Part shown: positions 25,538 to 34,819 of the stretch, piece after piece
Layout of the letters: each line of letters starts with the position of its first letter
Position numbering within the stretch: the first letter of the stretch is position 1
DNA from: Halomonas sp. H10-9-1
Lineage (GTDB): Bacteria; Pseudomonadota; Gammaproteobacteria; Pseudomonadales; Halomonadaceae
Assembly: GCF_040147005.1 (NCBI RefSeq)
Contig: NZ_JAMSHO010000001.1
Span: 992,001 to 1,056,000, forward strand
DNA length: 64,000 nucleotides
Reading direction: 5' to 3'
Program-made: the position numbers and the translations under genes
The notes under the pieces: model-generated
Told to the model about the DNA's origin: nothing
Database searches by the model: none
What the model saw: the letters and a program-made list of their open reading frames with translations, nothing else

Positions 25538-26491
25538 TTGGCCGATCAGCACGCCCCGCACGCGACCTCCACGCTTACCCTTGCCGACGACCGGCTCGCC
25601 GCTGAACTGGTCACCCTGCGTGACTACCTGCGCTGGGCGGCCAGCGAGTTTCACCTGGCCGGCCTGTTCCACGGGCATGGCAGCGACTCGCCCTGGGATG
25701 AGGCGGTGGCCCTGGTCCTGGGCGCGCTGCATCTGCCCTGGAACGTCGACCCCGCGGTGCTCGATGCCCGCCTGTTGCCCATGGAGCGCCGCCGCATCGT
25801 CGCCCTGGTGCGGGAGCGGATCACCAGCCGGCGTCCGCTGCCCTACCTGCTCGGCGAGGCGTGGTTCGCCGGCCTGCCCTTCGCTGTCGACGAGCGGGTG
25901 CTGATCCCGCGTTCGCCCATCGCCGAGCTGGTGGAGACGGGCTTTGCCGCCTGGTTTCCCGAGGAGCCGCCAGAGGGGGTACTCGACCTGTGCGCCGGTT
26001 CCGGCTGCATCGGCATCGCCACGGCACTGCACCTGCCCACCTGCACGGTGGATCTCGCCGATATCAGCCAGGAGGCGCTGGCGGTGACCCGCCAGAACAT
26101 CAGTCGCCACGATGTCGGTGCGCGGGTGCGTGCGGTGCTTTCGGACCTCTTCGAGGCGCTGCCCGGCCGCTATGACCTGATCGTCTCCAACCCGCCCTAC
26201 GTGAATGCCCGCGACCTCGCCTGCATGCCCGCCGAGTTCCGCCACGAGCCCGCCCTGGCGCTGGGCGCCGGCGCCGATGGCCTGGACATCGTGCGGCGTA
26301 TCCTGCGCGAGGCTCGCGAGCACCTGACCGACCGCGGCGTGCTGGTCGTCGAGGTGGGCAACTCCGACCACCACCTGGAGGCCGCCTTCCCGGAGGTGCC
26401 CTTCCTGTGGCTCGACTTCGAGCGCGGTGGCCAGGGGGTGTTCGCCCTCACCGCCGATGAACTCGACGCTCATGCGGCGTCCTTCGTCTGA
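25538..26491 (+). CDS. prmB: Ribosomal protein uL3 (L3) glutamine methyltransferase
   Basis: A 317-residue class I SAM-dependent methyltransferase of the HemK/PrmB group, which N5-methylates a Gln in ribosomal protein L3. Motifs: [32 protein letters not shown]-binding [17 protein letters not shown], and the catalytic NPPY in [14 protein letters not shown]. PrmB rather than PrmC is favoured by the N-terminal region ([33 protein letters not shown]) and by the adjacent aroC, a conserved arrangement. The start is TTG; no ATG lies nearby in frame. aroC begins 32 bp after the stop. Confidence 0.94.
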   Translation: MADQHAPHATSTLTLADDRLAAELVTLRDYLRWAASEFHLAGLFHGHGSDSPWDEAVALVLGALHLPWNVDPAVLDARLLPMERRRIVALVRERITSRRPLPYLLGEAWFAGLPFAVDERVLIPRSPIAELVETGFAAWFPEEPPEGVLDLCAGSGCIGIATALHLPTCTVDLADISQEALAVTRQNISRHDVGARVRAVLSDLFEALPGRYDLIVSNPPYVNARDLACMPAEFRHEPALALGAGADGLDIVRRILREAREHLTDRGVLVVEVGNSDHHLEAAFPEVPFLWLDFERGGQGVFALTADELDAHAASFV

Positions 26492-26523
26492 ATTCACCGA
26501 CCCCGATTCCTCGAGGAGCGCCT

Positions 26524-27609
26524 ATGTCCGGCAACACCTTCGGCAAGCTGTTTACCGTCACCACCTTCGGCGAGAGCCATGGCCCGGCGCTGGGCGCCAT
26601 CGTCGATGGTTGTCCGCCGGGACTGCCGCTCAGCGAGGAGATCCTGCAGCGCGACCTCGATCGACGTCGGCCGGGAACCTCGCGCCACACCACCCAGCGC
26701 CGGGAGCCCGACCGGGTGCGGATCCTCTCCGGGGTCTTCGAGGGGCTGACCACCGGCACCTCCATTGGCCTGTTGATCGAGAATACCGACCAGCGCTCCA
26801 AGGACTACTCCAAGATCAAGGATCAGTTCCGCCCCGCCCACGCCGACTACAGTTATCACCACAAGTACGGTATCCGTGACTACCGCGGGGGCGGTCGCTC
26901 CAGCGCCCGGGAGACCGCCATGCGGGTGGCGGCCGGGGCCATCGCCAAGCAGTACCTGGCTGCCCAGGGGATTAGCGTGCGTGGCTATATGAGCCAGTTG
27001 GGGCCGATCGAGATCGATTTTCGTAGCTGGGAGGCGGTGGCCCAGAACCCCTTCTTCTGCCCCGACCCGACGCGCGTTGCCGAGCTCGAGGCCTACATGG
27101 ACCAGCTGCGCCGGGACCAGGACTCGGTGGGCGCGAAGATCACCGTGGTGGCCGAGGGCGTGCCCCCGGGCCTCGGCGAGCCGGTGTTCGACCGCCTGGA
27201 CGCCGAGCTGGCCCATGGCCTGATGAGCATCAATGCGGTGAAAGGGGTGGAGATCGGCGACGGCTTCGCCGCCGTGGCCAGCCGCGGCAGCGAGCACCGC
27301 GACGAGATGACCCCCGAGGGGTTCCTCTCCAACCACGCCGGAGGGGTGCTGGGGGGGATCTCCAGCGGCCAGGCGATCATCGCCCACCTGGCGCTCAAGC
27401 CGACGTCGAGCATCACCATCCCGGGGCGCAGCATCGACGTCCACGGCGCCCCGGTCGAGGTGGTCACCAAGGGGCGTCACGACCCCTGCGTGGGGGTCCG
27501 TGCCACCCCCATCGCCGAGGCGATGATGGCGTTGACCCTGATGGATCACCTGCTGCGCCACCGCGCCCAGAACGCCGAGGTGAGCGTGGCCACGCCGGTG
27601 CTGCGCTGA
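26524..27609 (+). CDS. aroC: Chorismate synthase
   Basis: A 361-residue FMN-dependent lyase making chorismate from EPSP, the last step of the shikimate pathway. Family signatures: [34 protein letters not shown], the [27 protein letters not shown] block, [24 protein letters not shown], and [10 protein letters not shown] plus [20 protein letters not shown] near the C-terminus. Full length. Its product is the substrate for trpEG and pabB, both encoded in this window. Clear ribosome site GAGGAGCG before the ATG. Confidence 0.97.
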   Translation: MSGNTFGKLFTVTTFGESHGPALGAIVDGCPPGLPLSEEILQRDLDRRRPGTSRHTTQRREPDRVRILSGVFEGLTTGTSIGLLIENTDQRSKDYSKIKDQFRPAHADYSYHHKYGIRDYRGGGRSSARETAMRVAAGAIAKQYLAAQGISVRGYMSQLGPIEIDFRSWEAVAQNPFFCPDPTRVAELEAYMDQLRRDQDSVGAKITVVAEGVPPGLGEPVFDRLDAELAHGLMSINAVKGVEIGDGFAAVASRGSEHRDEMTPEGFLSNHAGGVLGGISSGQAIIAHLALKPTSSITIPGRSIDVHGAPVEVVTKGRHDPCVGVRATPIAEAMMALTLMDHLLRHRAQNAEVSVATPVLR

Positions 27610-27710
27610 GTGTCGTGACGCCATGGGTATGGCGCAGGGGCCATGCCGTTGAGGGCCGGCCCGCAGGGTCTGCTACACTGCGGGACAGACCAACGGACAG
27701 GGCTTGAAAT

Positions 27711-28142
27711 ATGAAGATCAATGTCGAGTTTGACCTCACTCCCGACGAGTTCCGCCAGGCGCTGGGCCTGCCGGATGTGGCGGCTTTCCAGAAGGACCTG
27801 CTGGACCGGATCCAGAAGCAGATGGAGTCCGGAGTCGAGGGGTACGACCCGATGAGCCTGATGCAGCCCTTCCTGCAGCAGGCCGGCATGGGACAGGGCA
27901 TGACCCAAGGGCTCACCCAGGGCCTGTCCCAGGGGCTCTCCAGCTTCGGCACCTACCAGCAGATGATGCTCGACATGCTCAAGCAGGCCGGCCAGGCCAG
28001 GCCATCGGAAGCCGAGGGCAAGGGCGAGTCCGGCTCGAAGGCAACAGGCACTTCCGGCTCGGGTAGTGGCAAGGCCTCCAGCCGCGGCAAGACCAGCACC
28101 TCGACCTCCAGTGCCCGCTCGCGGGCCAAGCGCGAGGGCTGA
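27711..28142 (+). CDS. DUF6489-like protein of the PHA locus
   Basis: A 143-residue protein. The N-terminus (KINVEFDLTPDEFRQALGLPDVAAFQKDLLDRIQKQM) resembles the small family I know as DUF6489, often found by PHA genes. It is followed by Met/Gln/Gly-rich short tandem units (MTQGLTQGLSQGLSQ-type spacing) and then a low-complexity Gly/Ser/Lys tail (GSKATGTSGSGSGKASSRGK) ending in basic residues. The basic tail resembles those of PHA-granule/nucleoid proteins, so binding DNA or phasins is conceivable. It lies directly before phasin and PHA synthase genes on the same strand, which argues for a role in storage-granule biology. The family name is from memory. Confidence 0.6.
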   Translation: MKINVEFDLTPDEFRQALGLPDVAAFQKDLLDRIQKQMESGVEGYDPMSLMQPFLQQAGMGQGMTQGLTQGLSQGLSSFGTYQQMMLDMLKQAGQARPSEAEGKGESGSKATGTSGSGSGKASSRGKTSTSTSSARSRAKREG

Positions 28143-28182
28143 CGGCGACGAGTCGCCCTTCATCGTCTCGCTGCCATGATCT

Positions 28183-28210
28183 TGCAACGAGGGCGGTGTC
28201 AGACTACTCT
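28183..28210 (+). promoter_or_regulatory. Candidate promoter for the phasin gene
   Basis: TTGCAA (28183-28188), 16-bp spacer, TACTCT (28205-28210), about 65 bp before the phasin ATG. A GC-rich hairpin (GGTGGGC at 28227-28233 with GCCCACC at 28239-28245) would lie in the 5' UTR, ahead of an AGGAGGA ribosome site. Confidence 0.35.
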
Positions 28211-28276
28211 TTGTGCAGTGCAGCATGGTGGGCGGGCCGCCCACCCACCATTGACCACCGTTCAGGAGGACGACCC

Positions 28277-28699
28277 ATGCAAGACAAGATGATCGAGAAC
28301 TTCAACGAGCAGACCCGTCAGCTCTTCGAGCCGATGCGCAAGCTCAACTCCCTGATGTTGAACAACATGGAGAAGCTCTCCCAGTACCAGATGGAGTCGT
28401 TGAAGCGCTACAGCCAGATGGGCACCGAGCGCATGCGGGATGCCAGCGACGTTCAGGATGCCGATAGCCTGCGTGATTTCGGTACCCGCCAGGCCGAGAT
28501 GATGAACGAGCTCTCCCAGCAGATGATGGCGGATGCCAAGGCGCTCTCCGAGATGAGCCTGGAGTTCAAGGCCGAGATGGAGACGCTCTTTAGCGAGCAG
28601 GCCAAGGCCATGGGAGAGGCTGCCAAGCAGGCGTCCGCTGCGGGCAGCAGCGGGACGGCCAAGGCGAGTTCATCACGCAGCGGCTCCAGCAAGAGCTGA
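28277..28699 (+). CDS. phaP: Phasin (PHA granule-associated protein)
   Basis: A 140-residue helical, Met/Gln-rich protein with no cysteine: NFNEQTRQLFEPMRKLNSLMLNNMEKLSQYQMESLKRYSQMG and later RQAEMMNELSQQMMADAKALSEMSLEFKAEMETLF, ending in a Ser/Lys/Ala low-complexity tail. This amphipathic all-helix pattern and position just before PHA synthase identify it as a phasin, which coats PHA granules and controls their size and number. The ATG at 28277 has AGGAGGA 7 bp ahead. A stem-loop between it and phaC may give differential expression of the two. Confidence 0.88.
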   Translation: MQDKMIENFNEQTRQLFEPMRKLNSLMLNNMEKLSQYQMESLKRYSQMGTERMRDASDVQDADSLRDFGTRQAEMMNELSQQMMADAKALSEMSLEFKAEMETLFSEQAKAMGEAAKQASAAGSSGTAKASSSRSGSSKS

Positions 28700-28759
28700 G
28701 GCCGTTAGCCAGACGCTGTCACATAGCACAACTGGGCTCCTTGCGGAGTCGCTGTCCAA

Positions 28760-28788
28760 TCCGCCGCCCTCCGTGTGAGGGTGGCGGA
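28760..28788 (+). other. Stem-loop between phaP and phaC
   Basis: TCCGCC-G-CCCTC, loop CGTGT, GAGGG-T-GGCGGA: an 11-bp stem with one mismatch. There is no T run, so it is more likely a processing, stability or weak attenuation hairpin than a full terminator. Confidence 0.4.
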
Positions 28789-28838
28789 GCATGTTATCTG
28801 ATGTCGGCATGACGTGGCCGACGGGCCAGGAGAGTTCA

Positions 28839-30677
28839 ATGCAGCCAGGGGTTCAAGCACCGACACAGGCCGAGCTGGAGGCGTGGAATGCACAGCTCCA
28901 GCAGATCGGCGAGGAGTATCGTCACCTGATGGGCGATCTGCTGGAGCGCATGGTGCCCAGCGATGCCGCCGATTCGGTCTATGGGGACATGCGGGAGAGC
29001 TTCCAGGCGGCGGCCGAGTCGCTGATGGGCAATCCGTCCCAGCTCTGGCAGACCCAGGCGCGACTGATGCAGGATCAGGTCCAGTTGTGGCAGAACGGGC
29101 TGCGGGCCATGGCGGGCGAGCAGGTCGAGCCGCTGGTAACGCCGAGCAAGGGGGATCGTCGGTTCAAGGATGAGGCCTGGACCAGCGACCCTCACTATCT
29201 GGCGATCATGCAGCAGTATCTGCTCTTCTCGCGTCTGGTCGAGGAGCTGGTCGGTGGCCTGGACCTGCCCGCCGAGCAGAAGAGCCGGCTGGGGTTCTAT
29301 GCTCGCCAGATGGTCAATGCCATGTCGCCCACCAACTTCGTGGCCACCAATCCCGAGGTGATGCGCAAGACGTTGGAGACCCGGGGCCAGAACCTGGTCG
29401 ATGGCCTGGCCCGGCTGCGCGAGGACCTGAGCAACTCCGCCGAGGGGCTCAATGTCACCATGACCGATCGCAGCGCCTTCGAGGTGGGCAAGAATATCGC
29501 CGTGACGCCTGGCTCGGTGGTCTATGAGAACGAGCTGATCCAGCTGATCCAGTATGCCCCCACCACCGAGCAGGTCTACAAGACGCCGCTGCTGGTCATG
29601 CCGCCCTGGATCAACAAGTACTACATCCTCGACCTGCGCGAGGACAACTCCCTCGTCAAGTGGCTGGTCGGTCAGGGGCATAGCGTCTTCTTGATCTCCT
29701 GGCGCAACCCGGGCCCGGCCCAGCGGGACCTGACCTGGGCAGACTACATGCAGTTGGGGCCCATCGCCGCCAGCGAGGCGATCGAGCGGGCCACCGGCGA
29801 GAAGTCGGTCAACCTGCTCAGCTACTGCGTCGGCGGTACCCTGGCGGCCTCCACCGTGGCCTATCTCACCAGCACTCGCCGTGGACGTCGGATCAAGTCG
29901 GCGACCTACATGACGACGTTGCAGGACTTCCGCGACCCGGGCGAGATCGGCACCTTCCTCAGCGAGCCGGTGCTTGAGGGCATCGAGGCGAAGATGGAGC
30001 GTGACGGCTATCTGGATGGCCGCGTGATGGCCTTCAGCTTCAACCTGCTGCGCGAGAACGATCTCTTCTGGTCCTTCTATATCAGCAACTACCTGAAGGG
30101 CGATGTGCCGGCGCCCTTCGACCTGCTCTACTGGAACACCGACGGCACCAACCTGCCGGCGGCAACCCACGGCTGGTACCTGCGCCACATGTATATGGAG
30201 AACAAGCTGGTCGAGCCCGGTGGCATCGAGCTCGACGGGGTCAAGATCGATCTACGCAAGATCTCCACGCCCAGCTACTTCCTCTCGACCCGGGAGGACC
30301 ATATCGCCAAGTGGAACAGCACCTACTATGGGGCGCTGCTGCCCAAGGGGCCGGTGACCTTTGTGCTGGGTGGATCGGGACATATCGCCGGGGTGGTCAA
30401 TCCGCCGCACAAGAACAAGTACGGCTACTGGACCAACGATTCGTTGCCCGAGACCCATGAGGAGTGGCTGGCCGGTGCCGAGCAGCACGAGGGCTCCTGG
30501 TGGCCGCACTGGCAGGCGTGGATGACCGAGAACGGCTACGCCGATGCCGAGAAGATGGTGCCGGCACGCCAGCCCGGCGACGGTGAGCTGGAGATCCTCG
30601 AGCCGGCCCCGGGACGCTACGTCAAGATGACCATCCCCGAGGTGCTGGGGGAAACCCCGGCTTCGCCGGAAGCGTAA
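28839..30677 (+). CDS. phaC: Class I poly(3-hydroxyalkanoate) synthase
   Basis: A 612-residue class I PHA synthase that polymerises 3-hydroxyacyl-CoA on the granule surface. The lipase-like box is LLSYCVGGTLAAS with catalytic Cys330; the Asp is in STREDHIAKW (Asp487) and the His in GGSGHIAGVVNPP (His515), close to the spacing in the Cupriavidus enzyme. Other conserved parts are VYENELIQLIQYAPTTEQVYKTPLLVMPPWINKYYILDL and FLISWRNPGPAQRDLTWADY. Start 28839 has CAGGAGAG ahead and is preferred over in-frame ATGs at 28791 and 28809. phaA, phaB and phaR are not next to it. Confidence 0.95.
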   Translation: MQPGVQAPTQAELEAWNAQLQQIGEEYRHLMGDLLERMVPSDAADSVYGDMRESFQAAAESLMGNPSQLWQTQARLMQDQVQLWQNGLRAMAGEQVEPLVTPSKGDRRFKDEAWTSDPHYLAIMQQYLLFSRLVEELVGGLDLPAEQKSRLGFYARQMVNAMSPTNFVATNPEVMRKTLETRGQNLVDGLARLREDLSNSAEGLNVTMTDRSAFEVGKNIAVTPGSVVYENELIQLIQYAPTTEQVYKTPLLVMPPWINKYYILDLREDNSLVKWLVGQGHSVFLISWRNPGPAQRDLTWADYMQLGPIAASEAIERATGEKSVNLLSYCVGGTLAASTVAYLTSTRRGRRIKSATYMTTLQDFRDPGEIGTFLSEPVLEGIEAKMERDGYLDGRVMAFSFNLLRENDLFWSFYISNYLKGDVPAPFDLLYWNTDGTNLPAATHGWYLRHMYMENKLVEPGGIELDGVKIDLRKISTPSYFLSTREDHIAKWNSTYYGALLPKGPVTFVLGGSGHIAGVVNPPHKNKYGYWTNDSLPETHEEWLAGAEQHEGSWWPHWQAWMTENGYADAEKMVPARQPGDGELEILEPAPGRYVKMTIPEVLGETPASPEA

Positions 30678-30818
30678 AGCTACAAGCTGTAAGCTGTAAG
30701 CTGTAAGTAGAAGCGCCCAGCCGATGAGTCGGCTGGGCGCTTCTTGTTGGGCTCCCAATGTATCGCCAAATATCCGGCTTCCAGCTTCCAGCTTACGGCT
30801 TACGGCTTACGGCTTACG
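30675..30818. repeat. Heptamer repeats flanking the phaC-lnt terminator
   Basis: After the phaC stop, GCTGTAA-type 7-bp units repeat three times (about 30685-30708). Beyond the terminator, GCTTACG repeats four times perfectly (30791-30818). The second array is nearly the reverse complement of the first (CGTAAGC versus TGTAAGC). The lnt stop codon (complement of 30807-30809) lies inside the array and the last residues of Lnt (RRKP) are encoded by it. Same family as 8349-8448. Confidence 0.8.
30709..30745. terminator. Strong bidirectional terminator between phaC and lnt
   Basis: AGAAGCGCCCAGCCGA, loop TGAG, then the exact 16-bp complement, followed by TGTTGG. It lies between two convergent genes and inside the inverted heptamer arrays. 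Confidence 0.85.
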
Positions 30819-32276
30819 GCGCAGCCGCAGGCCCGGCAGCACCATCAGTGCGGCCAGCAGCCAGGCGGGCCAGCTGCCGGTGCGGGTGAAGGGGGTGAGG
30901 CCCTGCATCGGGGTTACCTCGCCGGAGAGGCTGGCCATCTCGAACTGGGGCGCCCGGGCGGTGATATTGCCGTGCTCATCGATGATGGCGGTGACGCCGT
31001 TGCTGGTGGCGCGGATCACCTGGCGGCCGTTCTCCAGGGCACGCAGGCGGGCCATCTGCAGGTGCTGCAGGGGGCCGATGGAGCGTCCGAACCAGGTGTC
31101 ATTGGAGACCGTCAGCAAGAGCTCGGCGTGGCGCGCCTGGGCGGCCACCCGGTCCGGATAGATGATCTCATAGCAGATGGCGTTGCCGATGGTGGTGCCG
31201 GCGGCCAAGAGCGGCGCCTGCTCTTCCGGCCCCGGGGTCATGGCTGGCATCGGCAGGTCGAAGAAGGCGATGGTATCGGCGAGCAGGCTCTCCAGAGGCA
31301 GGTATTCGCCGAAGGGCACCAGGCGCGTCTTGCGATATTCGCCCTCCACGTCGCCCAGCCCGATCACGCTGTTGTAGTAGAGCCCCTCGCCATCTCTCTG
31401 CAGGATGCCGGTGAGCAGGGCGGTGCCGGGGGCGAGATTGGACTGTACCCGTTCGAGGATCGGTCGCGCTTCGCGTTCGAACATCGGCAGGGCCGCCTCG
31501 GGCCAGACGATCAGGTCTGGGGCGTTGTCGCTGTGTGCTCGGGTCAGCGCGTTGTAGCGGTTGGCGGCCTCGCGTTGGCCCTCGGCGGTCCACTTGATGG
31601 CCTGGTCGAGGTTGCCCTGCAGCAGCGCCACCCGCAATGGCTCGCCGGCGGGGCTGGTCCACTGGGTGGGCAGCGCCAGGGGCACCAGCCACAGTGCGGC
31701 GAGGGGGAGTGCGGCCCAGGCGCGGCGCCGCAGCAGTTCGACCCCCAGGCTGCCGGTCAGCGCGGTGATCAGCGAGAGCAGGTAGACGCCGCCCAGCGGG
31801 GCCCAGGGGGCCAGCGGCGAGTCGACCTGGGAGGTGCCCAGCAGCAGCCAGGGAAATCCGGTGAACAGCCAGCTGCGCAGCCACTCGCCAACCACCCAGG
31901 CCCCGGCGAAGCTGAGCCAGGCCAGGCGTGGGCCGGTGAGGCGGCGGTAGAGCCACAGGGTCACGGCGGGAAAGAGGGCCAGGCCCGCGACGAACAGCGT
32001 GGTGAGGAGCAGCGCCAGGGGTACGCCGGTATAGCCGTAGTCATGGATCGATACATAGACCCAGGAGGCCCCGGAACCAAACAGCCCGAGGCCGTAGCTC
32101 CAGCCGCGCAGGGCGGCCTGAGCGGGCGTCAGGGCGTGGATGCCGAGATAGACTAGCCCCGCGGCCAGCGGGCCGAGCCACCAGAGCTCGAAGGGCGAGG
32201 CGGTAAGCGTGGTGAGGATGCCGGCCGCGACTGCCAGCAGGCAGCCGACGGCGGGGGAGAGGGGAAACGCTGGCAT
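30807..32276 (-). CDS. lnt: Apolipoprotein N-acyltransferase
   Basis: A 489-residue inner-membrane enzyme that N-acylates the Cys of outer-membrane lipoproteins, the last maturation step. An N-terminal block of about six to seven membrane helices (ASPFELWWLGPLAAGLVYLGI..., GFPWLLLG) precedes a nitrilase-like periplasmic domain with Glu in LIVWPEAALPMF, Lys in GEYRKTRLVPFGEYLPLESL and Cys in NAICYEIIYPD (the E-K-C triad), plus TVSNDTWFGRSIGPLQHLQMARLRALENGR. A last helix closes the protein. The extreme C-terminus is encoded by heptamer repeat DNA. corC lies 23 bp upstream in the same operon, as in E. coli. Confidence 0.96.
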   Translation of the reverse strand: MPAFPLSPAVGCLLAVAAGILTTLTASPFELWWLGPLAAGLVYLGIHALTPAQAALRGWSYGLGLFGSGASWVYVSIHDYGYTGVPLALLLTTLFVAGLALFPAVTLWLYRRLTGPRLAWLSFAGAWVVGEWLRSWLFTGFPWLLLGTSQVDSPLAPWAPLGGVYLLSLITALTGSLGVELLRRRAWAALPLAALWLVPLALPTQWTSPAGEPLRVALLQGNLDQAIKWTAEGQREAANRYNALTRAHSDNAPDLIVWPEAALPMFEREARPILERVQSNLAPGTALLTGILQRDGEGLYYNSVIGLGDVEGEYRKTRLVPFGEYLPLESLLADTIAFFDLPMPAMTPGPEEQAPLLAAGTTIGNAICYEIIYPDRVAAQARHAELLLTVSNDTWFGRSIGPLQHLQMARLRALENGRQVIRATSNGVTAIIDEHGNITARAPQFEMASLSGEVTPMQGLTPFTRTGSWPAWLLAALMVLPGLRLRRKP

Positions 32277-32299
32277 CTTGGCCCTCCGTGGCTGGCGTG

Positions 32300-33169
32300 T
32301 CAGAAGCCGTCGTCTGCGGCGCAGGGCTCGGCTTCGAGCAGCCGGATACGGCGGTTGTCGGCATTCAGCACCGTGAAGCGCCAGCCGCCGATGACGGTAT
32401 GCTCGCCCCGTGCAGGCAGGTGGCCGAAACGCTGCATCACCAGGCCGCCGAGCGTGTCGAACTCCTCGTCGGAGAAGTGGGTCTCGAAGCGCTCGTTGAA
32501 GTCCTCGATGGGCGTCAGGGCGCGGATGGCGTAGCGCCCCTCGCCCAGGTCGCGAATATCTTCCTCGTCGTCGGCGTCATGCTCGTCCTCGATCTCGCCG
32601 ACGATCTCCTCGAGGATATCCTCGATGGTGACGATGCCGGCGGTACCGCCGTACTCATCGACCACGATCGCCATATGGTTGTGGGTACTCTGGAACTCCT
32701 TGAGCAGGCTGTTGAGGCGCTTGGACTCGGGCACGAACAGCGTCGGCCGTACCACCTCCTCGAGGCGGAAGGGCCGGCCGCTCTCCTGGCCGTTGCGCAG
32801 CAGCGGCAGCAGGTCCTTGGCCAGCAGGATCCCCTTGACCTCATCAAGGTTCTCGCCGATGACCGGGTAGCGGGAATGACCGGTCTCCAGGATCACCGGC
32901 AGATACTCATCCAACGGCTGGTCGATGGCGATGGCGGTCACCTGGGAGCGCGGAATCAGCACCTCGCGAACCTGCTGGTCGCTGATCTTCAGCGCCCCCT
33001 CGATGATCATCATGGCGTCCTGCTCGAGCTTCAGGCGGCCCCCCGCCTGGCGCAGGAACTCCAGCAGTTCGTCCCGTGAGCTGGGTTCGTCGCTGTCGCT
33101 GGAAAGCGCCCCCAGCAGTTTCTCGAGCCAGGAGCGGTTGCCCTGGCTACTCGATCGGTCTTCGCTCAT
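32300..33169 (-). CDS. corC: CorC/YbeX-type Mg2+/Co2+ efflux-associated CBS protein
   Basis: A 289-residue soluble member of the HlyC/CorC family. After an acidic N-terminus, residues about 60-180 hold a CBS pair (EVLIPRSQVTAIAIDQPLDEYLPVILETGHSRYPVIGENLDEVKGILLAKDLL; NSLLKEFQSTHNHMAIVVDEYGGTAGIVTIEDILEEIVGEI), followed by a CorC/HlyC C-terminal domain (GGLVMQRFGHLPARGEHTVIGGWRFTVLNADNRRI). It lacks the DUF21 membrane domain. The family is linked to Mg2+/Co2+ handling and, as YbeX, to ribosome/rRNA metabolism. It overlaps ybeY by 4 bp, which supports the second role. Confidence 0.9.
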   Translation of the reverse strand: MSEDRSSSQGNRSWLEKLLGALSSDSDEPSSRDELLEFLRQAGGRLKLEQDAMMIIEGALKISDQQVREVLIPRSQVTAIAIDQPLDEYLPVILETGHSRYPVIGENLDEVKGILLAKDLLPLLRNGQESGRPFRLEEVVRPTLFVPESKRLNSLLKEFQSTHNHMAIVVDEYGGTAGIVTIEDILEEIVGEIEDEHDADDEEDIRDLGEGRYAIRALTPIEDFNERFETHFSDEEFDTLGGLVMQRFGHLPARGEHTVIGGWRFTVLNADNRRIRLLEAEPCAADDGF

Positions 33170-33654
33170 GAGTCGGTTCTCTCGTCCTCGGGTGCGGTCC
33201 GGTAAGGGTCGACGATGCCCAGCTCGGCCAGGATCTCGCGCTCCAGCGCCTCCATTGCCTCGGCCTCGTCATCCTCGAGATGGTCGAAGCCGAGCAGGTG
33301 CAGGGTACCGTGAACCACCATGTGAGCGTAGTGATCGTGCAGCGACTTGTCCTGCTCGGCGGCCTCGGCGGCTACCACGGGGTGGCAGATCACCAGGTCG
33401 CCGAGCAGTGCCAGGCTGATCCCGGGCGGGTTCTCGAAGGGGAAGGAGAGCACGTTGGTAGGCTTGTCGCGGCCGCGGTAGTCGCGGTTGAGGGCCTGGC
33501 TCTCCGCGGCGCCCACCAGGCGCACGCTGAGTTCGCTGTCGGGGTCGACCGCAAGTCGCGACAGCACCGTGCCCACCCAGGCCTCCAGCTCCGCCTGGCT
33601 CGGCAGCCCTTCGGCATCGGTGGCCACCTGGCGGTCGACCCGGGGATCGCTCAT
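33166..33654 (-). CDS. ybeY: Endoribonuclease YbeY
   Basis: A 162-residue metal-dependent endoribonuclease needed for 16S rRNA 3'-end maturation and 70S quality control. The signature is the triple-His site HMVVHGTLHLLGFDH, preceded by the conserved ALNRDYRGRDKPTNVLSFPFENPP and LLGDLVICHPVVAAEAAEQ. Length and motifs are normal. It overlaps both neighbours by 4 bp (ybeZ upstream, corC downstream), so ybeZ-ybeY-corC are translationally coupled. Confidence 0.95.
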   Translation of the reverse strand: MSDPRVDRQVATDAEGLPSQAELEAWVGTVLSRLAVDPDSELSVRLVGAAESQALNRDYRGRDKPTNVLSFPFENPPGISLALLGDLVICHPVVAAEAAEQDKSLHDHYAHMVVHGTLHLLGFDHLEDDEAEAMEALEREILAELGIVDPYRTAPEDERTDS

Positions 33655-34754
33655 GGCTTGCCTCGCTCGCGGTCGAGGCGCTCCAGGCGCTCCTGGTCCA
33701 ATCGCCTTTCCTGACGTAACGCCGCGCGCTCCTGCTCCCTGGCCTCCTTGCGGGCGCGTTCGGCGGCCTCCTGCTCGGCCTCGAAGCTGTCGTAGGCCTC
33801 GATGATGCGCTGTACCAGGGGGTGGCGTACCACGTCCTTGGCGGCGAAGTGGGTGACGCCGATGCCGGGGGTCCCCTTGAGCACCTCGAGGACCTGGATC
33901 AGCCCCGAGCTCTGGCCGCGGGGGAGGTCGACCTGGGTGACGTCGCCGGTGATCACCGCGGTGGAGCCGAAACCGATACGGGTCAGGAACATCTTCATCT
34001 GTTCGCGGGTGGTGTTCTGGCTCTCGTCGAGGATGATGAAGGCGTTGTTGAGGGTGCGTCCGCGCATATAGGCCAGCGGGGCGATCTCGATCACCTGGCG
34101 CTCGATCAGCTTGGCCACCTGCTCGAAGCCGATCATCTCGTAGAGGGCATCGTAGAGCGGGCGCAGGTAGGGGTCGATCTTCTGGGCCAGGTCGCCGGGC
34201 AGGAAGCCGAGCTTCTCACCGGCCTCCACCGCCGGGCGTACCAGCAGGATACGGCGGACCTCCTGCTGGTTGAGGGCCTCCACCGCCGCGGCGACCGCCA
34301 GGTAGGTCTTGCCGGTACCCGCCGGGCCGATGCCGAAGTTGATGTCGTGGGCGCGGATGCTCTGTACATAGCCCTGCTGGTTGAGGCCGCGGGGCTTGAT
34401 CAGGGTGCGCGGGGTGCGGATCAGCACCTCGGCGGTGTCGGCATCTCCCTCGTCCTCCTCGAGCGCCTGCTGGCCGGACTCCTGCAGGAAGAGGTGCACG
34501 GTATCGGGCTCCAGGTCACTGGCCTCGGTCTCGCGGTAGAGGTGTTCGAGCACGTTGGCGGCGGCCTTGACCCGGTGGATGGGCCCGGCCAGCTGGAAGA
34601 TGTTGCCGCGGTTGCGCAGGGTGATGCCCAGGCGCGACTCCACCAGCTTGAGGTGCTCATCGCGCTGGCCGCAGAGGTTGGCCAGGCGGTGCGGGTCGTT
34701 GGGTTCGAGGGTCAGGGTGATGATGCGGTTGGCCTGGGAGGCTGGCTGGCTCAA
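33651..34754 (-). CDS. ybeZ: PhoH-like ATPase YbeZ
   Basis: A 367-residue P-loop ATPase of the PhoH family. Walker A is [23 protein letters not shown]; Walker B is [46 protein letters not shown]. The N-terminal part ([28 protein letters not shown]) is the KH-like region found in YbeZ. It is thought to act with YbeY in RNA metabolism. The C-terminal tail beyond about 320 is a long charged helix ([22 protein letters not shown]), possibly a coiled coil, longer than I would expect from E. coli. Its stop overlaps the ybeY start. miaB is 150 bp upstream. Confidence 0.93.
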   Translation of the reverse strand: MSQPASQANRIITLTLEPNDPHRLANLCGQRDEHLKLVESRLGITLRNRGNIFQLAGPIHRVKAAANVLEHLYRETEASDLEPDTVHLFLQESGQQALEEDEGDADTAEVLIRTPRTLIKPRGLNQQGYVQSIRAHDINFGIGPAGTGKTYLAVAAAVEALNQQEVRRILLVRPAVEAGEKLGFLPGDLAQKIDPYLRPLYDALYEMIGFEQVAKLIERQVIEIAPLAYMRGRTLNNAFIILDESQNTTREQMKMFLTRIGFGSTAVITGDVTQVDLPRGQSSGLIQVLEVLKGTPGIGVTHFAAKDVVRHPLVQRIIEAYDSFEAEQEAAERARKEAREQERAALRQERRLDQERLERLDRERGKP

Positions 34755-34799
34755 GACGGGCGGGTCCCCTGGATGATGAATGTGTAGGTTCAGCTTACT

Positions 34800-34819
34800 G
34801 CCCCGGTGTTTGCCGGGGC
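34800..34819. other. Small hairpin between miaB and ybeZ
   Basis: GCCCCGG, 6-base loop, CCGGGGC. No T run on either strand; may attenuate or stabilise the miaB-ybeZYX-lnt message. Confidence 0.35.
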
